Shown here: in pieces, positions 6,050 to 10,645 of the stretch
How the letters are laid out: each line of letters opens with the position of its first letter
Numbering within the stretch: the stretch's first letter is position 1
Assembly (NCBI GenBank): GCA_052388455.1
Contig: JBQTIA010000137.1
Coordinates: forward strand, 1 to 10,645
Length of the DNA stretch: 10,645 nt
Origin: CAZSNH01 sp052388455
Lineage (GTDB): Bacteria > Pseudomonadota > Alphaproteobacteria > Rhizobiales > Hyphomicrobiaceae
Reading direction: 5' to 3'
The notes under the pieces: model-generated
Database searches by the model: none
The model's input: only the letters and a program-made list of their open reading frames with translations
What the model was told of the DNA's origin: nothing
Position numbers and translations under genes: made by a program

Positions 6050-6721
6050 ATGAAGATCGGGGTAGAGGTCGTCATGCGGGGAGCGTTAATCATCATCGGT
6101 GTAATCGCCGGCGCCGTTTCGGCGTCGTCGATGGCCACCGCGGAGAGCAAGACACGCAAAGCCATGTTCGCGAAGCCGGCGCTCTTCATGCGCGTCTACG
6201 GGCCGGCCCAGCCGCCCTATGGCTTCGTCCGTTTCTGCGACAGCCGTCCGCAGGCGTGCGCCGCCAGCCCGCTCGAGGACATGCGCTTCCAGCCGACCGC
6301 CGAGCATCTGAGCGAACTCGACGAGGTGAACCGCAGCGTCAACCGCGCCATCGCTCCGGCGACCGACATCGAGATCTACGGCGTCAGCGAATTCTGGACG
6401 CTGCCGTCGAACCAGGGCGACTGCGAGGACTACGCGCTTCTGAAACAGAAAGTTCTGCTGCAGCGCGGCTGGCCGTCGAGCGCGCTGCTGTTGACTGTGG
6501 TGCGCGACGAGAAGGGCGACGGTCATGCCGTGCTCACCGCCCGCACCGCGCAGGGCGATTACGTTCTCGACAACAAGATCGACGAGGTCCGGCTGTGGAA
6601 TCGCACCGGATACGAATACATGATGCGGCAATCCTACATCGATCCGCGCGTGTGGGTTTCGCTCGACGAGACGAGCGGCGACGTTCCCCATTCGCTGGCA
6701 GCGGCGGGCAACAACCGCTGA
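6050..6721 (+). CDS. Exported transglutaminase-like cysteine peptidase (BTLCP family)
   Basis: A 223-residue BTLCP (DUF920) protein. The best known relative is LapG, a periplasmic protease that cuts surface adhesins when c-di-GMP is low. A signal peptide spans residues 1-31 (hydrophobic about 11-24, likely cleavage after ATA at 29-31). The catalytic triad is visible: C125 in NQGDCEDYALLK, H159 in GDGHAVLT and D174 in YVLDNK, with the triad spacing of the family. The start at 6050 was chosen for its strong AAGGAG (6037-6042), 7 nt upstream, and for the signal peptide. An in-frame frame beginning at 6020 has no such support. It follows the tandem PilZ gene. No LapD-like receptor or large adhesin is in the window, so a LapG role is inferred only from family and neighbour. 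Confidence 0.9.
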   Translation: MKIGVEVVMRGALIIIGVIAGAVSASSMATAESKTRKAMFAKPALFMRVYGPAQPPYGFVRFCDSRPQACAASPLEDMRFQPTAEHLSELDEVNRSVNRAIAPATDIEIYGVSEFWTLPSNQGDCEDYALLKQKVLLQRGWPSSALLLTVVRDEKGDGHAVLTARTAQGDYVLDNKIDEVRLWNRTGYEYMMRQSYIDPRVWVSLDETSGDVPHSLAAAGNNR

Positions 6722-6744
6722 GCACCACATCGACTGAGACAGAA

Positions 6745-6795
6745 CAGGCCCGGACGCCCCTCACCCTGCCTTCCACATCCCCCCGACCGGGCCTG
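6745..6795 (+). other. C-rich stem-loop in the 3' region of the BTLCP gene
   Basis: Arms CAGGCCCGG (6745-6753) and CCGGGCCTG (6787-6795) pair perfectly over 9 bases. The 33-base loop is strongly biased, with 20 C and only 3 G. It sits between the BTLCP stop codon and a strong terminator 6 bases further on. It could be the body of a 3'UTR-derived small RNA with a single-stranded C-rich loop able to pair with G-rich ribosome binding sites, or a decayed palindromic repeat element, since its CCCCTCACCCTGCC part resembles common dispersed repeats. Confidence 0.45.
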
Positions 6796-6801
6796 AACTT
6801 C

Positions 6802-6833
6802 GAGCCGGACACGATCGTGTCCGGCTCTTTTTT
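6802..6833 (+). terminator. Rho-independent terminator of the BTLCP transcript
   Basis: An 11-base perfect stem (GAGCCGGACAC at 6802-6812 with GTGTCCGGCTC at 6817-6827) closes on the loop GATC and is followed by six T residues (6828-6833). The T-run touches the stop codon of the convergent gamma-carbonic-anhydrase-like gene (TAA, complement of 6832-6834), so the two transcription units meet here without spare DNA. On the minus strand the hairpin also lies just after that gene but lacks a T-run on the far side. Confidence 0.93.
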
Positions 6834-7371
6834 ATGCCACCGGTGTTTGAGGCGCGAGGCCGGCGGCGTAGCGCCGCCAGTTGGCGACGTAGCGTCCGGC
6901 GGCGCCCCCGAAACGCTTCGCATCGTCGTCGGAAAGCTGGCGAACGATCTTGCCCGGCGATCCGAGCACCATCGAGCGTGGCGGAATGACCTTGCCCTCG
7001 GGGATCAGCGTGTTGGCGCCGACGAGGCATTCCTCTCCGATCACGGCGCCGTTGAGGACGATCGATCCGATGCCGATCAGGCTGCCCCGCCCGATGGTGC
7101 AGCCGTGCAGCATCACCATGTGGCCGATGGTGCAGTCCTCGGCGATGGTCAATGGAAATCCCGGATCGGTATGGAGCACACAGCCGTCCTGCACGTTGGA
7201 CCGGGCGCCGACGCGGATCGGCTCGTTGTCCCCGCGCAGCACCGCGCCGAACCAGACGCTGGCATCGTCCTCGATGATCACGCGCCCGAGCAGCACCGCG
7301 TTGGGCGCCACCCAGCAGCGGCCCTCTCCCGCCGTCTCGACGCGAACGCCGCCGAGTTCGTAAAGCGGCAT
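6832..7371 (-). CDS. Gamma-carbonic-anhydrase-like hexapeptide protein
   Basis: A 179-residue left-handed beta-helix protein of the gamma-CA / YrdA / PaaY family. Counting from the ATG at 7371, the three trimer-interface zinc ligands are present: H67 in CVLHTD, H84 and H89 in IGHMVMLHGC. The repeats run from about residue 20 to 140 (VGANTLIPEGKVIPPRSMVLGSPGKIVR near the end), followed by a C-terminal helix about 145-170. Members may hydrate CO2, hydrolyse thioesters or only bind metal, so a specific reaction cannot be named. The start was set at ATG (7369-7371), which shares one base with the TGA of the upstream DUF3126 gene (TGATG). A GTG one codon earlier is in frame. It is the last gene of the cysE group. 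Confidence 0.92.
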   Translation of the reverse strand: MPLYELGGVRVETAGEGRCWVAPNAVLLGRVIIEDDASVWFGAVLRGDNEPIRVGARSNVQDGCVLHTDPGFPLTIAEDCTIGHMVMLHGCTIGRGSLIGIGSIVLNGAVIGEECLVGANTLIPEGKVIPPRSMVLGSPGKIVRQLSDDDAKRFGGAAGRYVANWRRYAAGLAPQTPVA

Positions 7372-7586
7372 CACACGCCCTCGAGATCCAGATCGAGAAT
7401 GGCCATCTGGAGCTGGTAGGCGACTTCGCCCTCTTCCTCGTCGATGGTGATCGTTGCGATGAAATCGTCACCGATGAACACCTCGGCGCTGTCGTCCTTC
7501 TTCGGCCGCGAGCGCACGCTGAGCCGCGTCGATCCGAGGGTCTTGCGCAGATACGCTTCGAGACGCCGGATCGTCTCCTTGTCCAT
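7371..7586 (-). CDS. DUF3126 family small protein
   Basis: A 71-residue acidic protein matching, by my recognition, the DUF3126 family of alphaproteobacteria: MDKETIRRLEAYLRKTLGS (1-19), RLSVRSRPKKDDSAEVFIGDDFIATI (21-46), then an acidic turn DEEEGE and YQLQMAILDLDLEG (57-70). The function is unknown. It has no signal peptide or membrane segment. It lies between cysE and the gamma-CA-like gene on the same strand, and its stop overlaps the next start. I believe the pairing with cysE is common in Rhizobiales, which hints at a role linked to cysteine or sulfur metabolism. The start is debatable: the family normally begins at this ATG, but the best Shine-Dalgarno sequence (GGAGG, complement of 7606-7610) is 19 nt away and sits 7 nt from an in-frame TTG at 7598, giving 75 residues. 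Confidence 0.87.
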   Translation of the reverse strand: MDKETIRRLEAYLRKTLGSTRLSVRSRPKKDDSAEVFIGDDFIATITIDEEEGEVAYQLQMAILDLDLEGV

Positions 7587-7658
7587 CTTGGCTGCCAAAT
7601 TCCGTCCTCCGCTGTCCGGCACGTCGCCTCATGCGCCGGAGAATGACTGTCGATAGCT

Positions 7659-8576
7659 CTAAAGGCAGGCGTAATCGTCGGGACCGAGGCGCTGATCCAT
7701 CGAGCGGCCGGGTTCAGCCGTCCCCGCCGGTCCCACGACCTTGGCCGGCACGCCCGCCACTGTGGTGCTCGGCGGAACGTCCTGGAGCACGACGCTGCCG
7801 GCCGCCACGCGCGAGCAGTTGCCGACATGGATGTTGCCGAGCACCTTGGCGCCGGCGCCGATCAGCACGCACGAGCCGATCTTGGGGTGACGGTCGCCGG
7901 TTGCCTTGCCGCTGCCACCGAGGGTGACCGCGTGCAGAAACGAGCAATTGTCGCCGACCACCGCCGTCTCGCCGACCACGAAACCGGTCGCGTGATCGAG
8001 CATCAGCCCCTTGCCGAGCCGCGCCGCCGGATGAATGTCGGTCGAGAAAATCCGCGAAGACTGGCTTTGAAGATAGAGCGCGAAATCCTTGCGGCCCGCC
8101 TTCCACAATTCATGCGCGAAGCGATGCGCGACGAGGGCGTGGAAGCCCTTGAAGTAGAGCAGCGGCTCCAGATAGCGCTTGCAGGCGGGATCGCGCTCGA
8201 GCACGGCGGCGAGATCGGCGCGGAAGATCTGGCCGAGCTCGGCGTTTCTCGCGAGCACGTCGTGGAAAGTCTGCTGGATGAGGCCGCCGTCGACATCGGC
8301 GTGGCCGAGGCGCTGAGCGATGCGGTGCGCCACCGCCTCCTCCAGCCGGGCGTGGCTCAGTACGGTCGCGTAGATGAATCCCCCGAGCGCCGGCTCGGCG
8401 GCGCTCGCCTCTTCGGCCTCGTGCCGGATGGCCGACCAGATGGGATCCAGCGTCTCGACGCTGTCTGGCCGGGCGCCATCCGATCGGGCGTTGGCCGATC
8501 GGGCGTTGGCCGATCGGGCGACGGCCGACTTGACCGCCACCTTCCCTCGCGCTGCCGGATTGGACGTCGATGACAT
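7659..8576 (-). CDS. cysE: Serine O-acetyltransferase
   Basis: Transfers acetyl from acetyl-CoA to L-serine, making O-acetylserine, the carbon skeleton for cysteine synthesis. The 305-residue product has the SATase N-terminal helical domain (about 44-150, starting ETLDPIWSAIRHEAEE and including LLYFKGFHALVAHRFAH), then the left-handed beta-helix (about 178-285: TDIHPAARLGKGLMLDHATGFVVGETAV, GGSGKATGDRHPKIG, GAGAKVLGNIHVG, AGVPAKVVG). The catalytic pair D180 and H195 keeps the 15-residue spacing of known enzymes. Residues 1-40 are a low-complexity Ala/Arg/Ser leader encoded partly by a 15-bp tandem repeat and are poorly conserved in this family. The C-terminus ends DDYACL. The ATG at 8576 has only a weak AGAGACG upstream. 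It heads the group with DUF3126 and the gamma-CA-like gene. Confidence 0.95.
   Translation of the reverse strand: MSSTSNPAARGKVAVKSAVARSANARSANARSDGARPDSVETLDPIWSAIRHEAEEASAAEPALGGFIYATVLSHARLEEAVAHRIAQRLGHADVDGGLIQQTFHDVLARNAELGQIFRADLAAVLERDPACKRYLEPLLYFKGFHALVAHRFAHELWKAGRKDFALYLQSQSSRIFSTDIHPAARLGKGLMLDHATGFVVGETAVVGDNCSFLHAVTLGGSGKATGDRHPKIGSCVLIGAGAKVLGNIHVGNCSRVAAGSVVLQDVPPSTTVAGVPAKVVGPAGTAEPGRSMDQRLGPDDYACL
8481..8525. repeat. 15-bp tandem repeat inside the cysE N-terminal coding region
   Basis: CGATCGGGCGTTGGC occurs at 8481-8495 and 8496-8510, followed by a third copy with two changed bases (CGATCGGGCGACGGC, 8511-8525). Being a multiple of three, it keeps frame and encodes repeats of A-R-S-A-N in the leader of CysE. 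Copy number could vary between strains without breaking the gene. Confidence 0.85.
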
Positions 8577-8685
8577 AGCGTCTCTGATCCCGAAACGTGG
8601 TGGGCCGCAGGAGGCAATGCCCGCTTCGGCCGACGACGAGCCGGGGTAGCGGCACCGCCTGCCGCCGTCAATCTAAACCTCCGTC

Positions 8686-8715
8686 ATAGTAGCGGGAGTA
8701 CGGCCGTTGGGCCAA
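8686..8715 (-). promoter_or_regulatory. Candidate cysE promoter
   Basis: On the minus strand, TTGGCC (complement of 8710-8715) lies 18 bases before TACTAT (complement of 8686-8691), a fair sigma-70-like -10. Transcription would start near 8679 and leave a leader of about 100 bases before the cysE ATG. The leader contains a small GC hairpin (GCGGCA / TGCCGC, 8650-8665 region). The -35 match is only partial. Confidence 0.35.
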
Positions 8716-8807
8716 TGTCCAATGCGCTCCGTAGGATTGCCGCGCCGGGACCGGCAGCCTAAAAGCCGCACATCGGCGGCCCTCCTGATCCGCCCCGAGT
8801 GAGACTC

Positions 8808-9611
8808 ATGCCGCAACCCGAGCCCCTTCCCGCCGCCGCCATCCGCCTGACCATCGAGGCACCTCTGGCGTGGGTGGTGATCGACAACGCCGCCCGCACC
8901 AACGCGCTGACGGCAAGCATGTGGCAGGCTCTCGCGCAGGCGTTCTCCGCAGCCGATGCCGACCCGGCGGTGCGTGTCGTCGTCATCCGCGGCGCGGGAA
9001 CACGCGCGTTCTCGGCGGGCGCCGACATCTCGGAGTTCGAGACGGCCCGCAGCGGGGAGGCCACACGCCACTACGACGCGCTGAACGAGGCCGCCTTCAA
9101 CGCCATCTCCGCGACCGCCAAGCCGACCATCGCCATGGTGCACGGCTTCTGCCTCGGCGGCGGGCTGGCGATCGCCGCCTGCTGCGACCTGCGGCTGGCC
9201 GACGAGGCGGCGAGCTTCGCGATCCCTGCCACACGGCTCGGCATCGGCTACAATCCCCGCTGGGTCCGCCCCCTGCTGGCACTGACCTCGGGGCCGTGCG
9301 TCAAGGAGCTGCTGTTCACGGGCCGCCGCCTGTCAGCCGCCGAAGCACTCGCCATGGGCCTTGTCAATCGCACTGTTGCCGCCAGCGAACTCGAAGCCGC
9401 GACACGGGCGCTGGCCTCCGAAATCGCCGGAAACGCGCCGCTCACCATCCGGGCCGCCAAGCTGACGATCGACGAGTTGATCCGCCATCCCGAACGCCCG
9501 GACACCAGGATGCTCGACGCCGCCGTGCAGCGCTGCTTCGACAGCGAGGACTATGCGGAAGGCCGCCGTGCATTCCTCGAAAAGCGCCGGCCGAATTTCC
9601 AGGGCCGCTGA
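8808..9611 (+). CDS. Crotonase-superfamily (enoyl-CoA hydratase/isomerase-like) protein
   Basis: A 267-residue acyl-CoA enzyme fold. Seen are the first oxyanion-hole segment RAFSAGADISEF (66-77, A72), the second in VHGFCLGGGLAIAACCDL (111-128, G117-G119), and the C-terminal CoA-binding part ending in DSEDYAEGRRAFLEKRRPNFQGR. Both glutamates needed for enoyl-CoA hydration are replaced: the position after GGGL is A121, and the PE site is P140-A141. The segment LGIGYNPRW (144-152) keeps a tyrosine (Y148), and the C-terminus resembles methylmalonyl-CoA decarboxylase (YgfG/ScpB) as I recall it. A decarboxylase, isomerase or thioesterase reaction is therefore more likely than hydration. The ATG at 8808 was preferred to a GTG at 8799. 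The GNAT gene follows after 22 bases, probably in one operon. Confidence 0.88.
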   Translation: MPQPEPLPAAAIRLTIEAPLAWVVIDNAARTNALTASMWQALAQAFSAADADPAVRVVVIRGAGTRAFSAGADISEFETARSGEATRHYDALNEAAFNAISATAKPTIAMVHGFCLGGGLAIAACCDLRLADEAASFAIPATRLGIGYNPRWVRPLLALTSGPCVKELLFTGRRLSAAEALAMGLVNRTVAASELEAATRALASEIAGNAPLTIRAAKLTIDELIRHPERPDTRMLDAAVQRCFDSEDYAEGRRAFLEKRRPNFQGR

Positions 9612-9633
9612 AGGCGGCCAACAGGAGTGTTGC

Positions 9634-10161
9634 GTGCCGTCGACTTTCGAAACCACCGGAGTTGACATCGCGGTCGCAGGGCCGAACGCGCCAGGGATCT
9701 CGCTCGCACCATTGACCGAGGCGGATTGCGACCGGCTCGGCGCGGCCTTCGCGGCGATCGATCCGTGGGCGCGTTATCCTTATCCCGCCAAAGCCCTCTC
9801 GGCGTACCTCGCCGGCATCGAGCCCGGCGCGCCCCGATGGGCGATCGTCGTCGGCGGGGACATAGCCGGCGCGGTCGGGCTGCGGCTGAACTGGCTGCGC
9901 GGGCCTTACATCCAGTTCCTGGGCCTGCTGCCCGAGGAGCAGGGACACGGCGCCGGCGGCCTCGTCCTCCGCTGGATCGAGCGGCAGGCGCTGGAGGGCG
10001 GCGCGCGCAACCTCTGGGTCTGCGCCTCCGACTTCAATGCCCGTGGAATAAAATTCTACCGCCAGCAGGGCTTTCACGAGATTGCCGCGATCGAGGGGCT
10101 GGTTCACGACAACCGCACTGAGCTGCTTCTGCGCAAGCGGCTGTCCACTCCCCTGGCGTAG
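9634..10161 (+). CDS. GNAT-family N-acetyltransferase, GTG start
   Basis: A 175-residue acetyl-CoA-dependent acyltransferase of unknown substrate. The GNAT core is clear: beta-4 IQFLGLLPEEQ followed by the CoA pyrophosphate loop Q103-G-H-G-A-G108, the alpha-3 helix GLVLRWIERQALEGG, then LWVCASDFNARGIKFYRQQGFHEI (128-150), with N135 and Y142 in the places often used for CoA contact or acid catalysis. The N-terminal LTEADCDRLGAAFAAIDPW (27-45) fits the variable acceptor side. The GTG at 9634 was chosen because AGGAG (9623-9627) lies 6 nt upstream. The in-frame ATG at 9553 falls inside the crotonase gene and has no support. It is 22 bases after the crotonase stop and so likely cotranscribed, but that does not reveal its substrate. 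Confidence 0.9.
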   Translation: MPSTFETTGVDIAVAGPNAPGISLAPLTEADCDRLGAAFAAIDPWARYPYPAKALSAYLAGIEPGAPRWAIVVGGDIAGAVGLRLNWLRGPYIQFLGLLPEEQGHGAGGLVLRWIERQALEGGARNLWVCASDFNARGIKFYRQQGFHEIAAIEGLVHDNRTELLLRKRLSTPLA

Positions 10162-10458
10162 CGTCAGGCTTGTCCCCTGCAGCATGGGAAAACGCCCCGA
10201 GCGCGTGACCGCTCGAAATTGGCCTGGGATTCTGTGCTGCGGCGCGAAGTTCAGGGTCGCGGCTGTTGTGGCGACGCAACAATAAGCCCAGCTTGTCCAC
10301 AGGATTTGCACGGCAAGACGGACGGCGGCGCCCGTCAAACGGCGCAGACACCTCGACAATCGGCCTCAGCGAATGGTGGGCCGGCCTGCCGGCAGCGCCA
10401 CTGCTCCCGTTGAGGATTTACGCAGCAGGCCAGACACAGCAGCGTGGCGATCGGGTTC

Positions 10459-10490
10459 CGGCCGCCGCATGACGCCATACTCGGCGGCCG
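10459..10490. repeat. Inverted repeat, 9-bp arms
   Basis: CGGCCGCCG (10459-10467) and CGGCGGCCG (10482-10490) are perfect inverted copies around a 14-base spacer. No T-run follows on either strand. It could fold as a stable RNA hairpin after the GNAT gene or act as a protein site. Confidence 0.5.
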
Positions 10491-10528
10491 TCAACGCCGA
10501 ACTTGGCGCGATGCAGCAACTTTTTTCC

Positions 10529-10558
10529 TTGGCAGAGGCAAAAATGCCGCCCTATCCT
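10529..10558 (+). promoter_or_regulatory. Candidate promoter for a gene beyond the right edge
   Basis: TTGGCA (10529-10534) and TATCCT (10553-10558) are separated by 18 bases, a plausible sigma-70-type pair, just after a run of six T. The spacer carries the small palindrome GGCA-AAAA-TGCC (10537-10548), which could be a regulator site. Activity is inferred from pattern only. Confidence 0.4.
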
Positions 10559-10633
10559 AGAAACGTCAGCAAAGGGTTAAACCCCCGCTGATCAACCAAC
10601 CGGAGATCACCCGGCAAGGGTGGCGTCCAGGTG

Positions 10634-10640
10634 AAGGAGG
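10634..10640 (+). promoter_or_regulatory. Shine-Dalgarno sequence of a gene starting past the window
   Basis: AAGGAGG is a near-perfect anti-16S match 5 bases from the window end. With normal spacing, the start codon would fall at about 10645-10650, so a plus-strand gene very probably begins at or just past the edge. Nothing of its protein is visible. Confidence 0.6.
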
Positions 10641-10645
10641 CATCG

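Larger units (their letters stand above)
10162..10645. other. Right-edge intergenic region with leader of a gene outside the window
   Basis: No coding sequence is convincing. The small plus-strand frames here have no recognisable features. No intrinsic terminator with a T-run is seen after the GNAT gene. The region holds a perfect GC-rich inverted repeat (10459-10490), a candidate promoter (10529-10558), the palindrome GGGTTAAACCC (10574-10584) and a Shine-Dalgarno sequence at the edge. A single DnaA-box-like TTGTCCACA is present near 10294-10302 but stands alone. Confidence 0.5.

Noticed and set aside
6016..7419. 467-codon plus-strand frame crossing the BTLCP gene, the terminator and the gamma-CA-like gene
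   Set aside because: It reads through a strong terminator and is out of frame with, or antisense to, two supported genes, and its translation is compositionally odd.
7827..8573. 248-codon plus-strand frame opposite cysE
   Set aside because: It is antisense to CysE, which has intact SATase domains and catalytic residues; the open frame follows from codon bias.
10294..10302. TTGTCCACA, one base from the DnaA-box consensus
   Set aside because: Only a single copy was seen, with no cluster, no AT-rich unwinding region and no replication-linked gene such as hemE or dnaA, so it gives no support for an origin.

Overview
The window reads as chromosomal DNA of a GC-rich alphaproteobacterium, most likely Hyphomicrobiales (the Bradyrhizobium / Rhodopseudomonas / Xanthobacteraceae side). 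This is inferred from the kinds of proteins (a DUF3126 protein beside CysE, an IscU-like scaffold ending in an RHAST-type motif, a single-domain PAS_5-like protein, a BTLCP peptidase, a patatin near hisI) and from the even, high-GC codon use. No transposase, integrase, tRNA, rRNA or CRISPR array was seen. I found no clearly new system. The content is housekeeping genes plus some regulatory and surface genes, and the best leads are in the intergenic DNA and in unusual active-site residues.

Left part (139-1623, minus strand): an apparent operon of an IscU/NifU-N-like scaffold, yidD (ATGA stop/start overlap) and an exported PGRP-type N-acetylmuramoyl-L-alanine amidase. It diverges from hisI (1753-2190, plus), and a palindromic TATATATA lies between them. 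A patatin-like serine hydrolase (2425-3375, plus) follows and converges on a CBS-pair protein (3466-3897, minus).

Middle part: a 485-base gap without a gene (3898-4382) holds an operator-like palindrome and a short direct repeat. Then come three plus-strand genes: a PAS_5-like protein (4383-5036), a tandem-PilZ protein (5283-5912) and an exported transglutaminase-like cysteine peptidase (6050-6721). The PAS stop codon overlaps an exact TTAA-N7-TTAA sequence, which matches the CtrA consensus, and two hairpins lie between PAS and PilZ. A C-rich stem-loop followed by a strong intrinsic terminator (6745-6833) closes the group and could be a 3'UTR-derived small RNA.

Right part: a minus-strand group cysE - DUF3126 - gamma-carbonic-anhydrase-like protein (8576 down to 6832) supports cysteine synthesis and contains two left-handed beta-helix proteins. 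Divergently, a crotonase-family gene lacking both classical hydratase glutamates and a GNAT acetyltransferase gene with a GTG start form a plus-strand pair (8808-10161). The last ~480 bases have no gene. They hold a GC-rich inverted repeat, a candidate promoter and a Shine-Dalgarno sequence at the very edge, so another plus-strand gene very probably begins just past the window.
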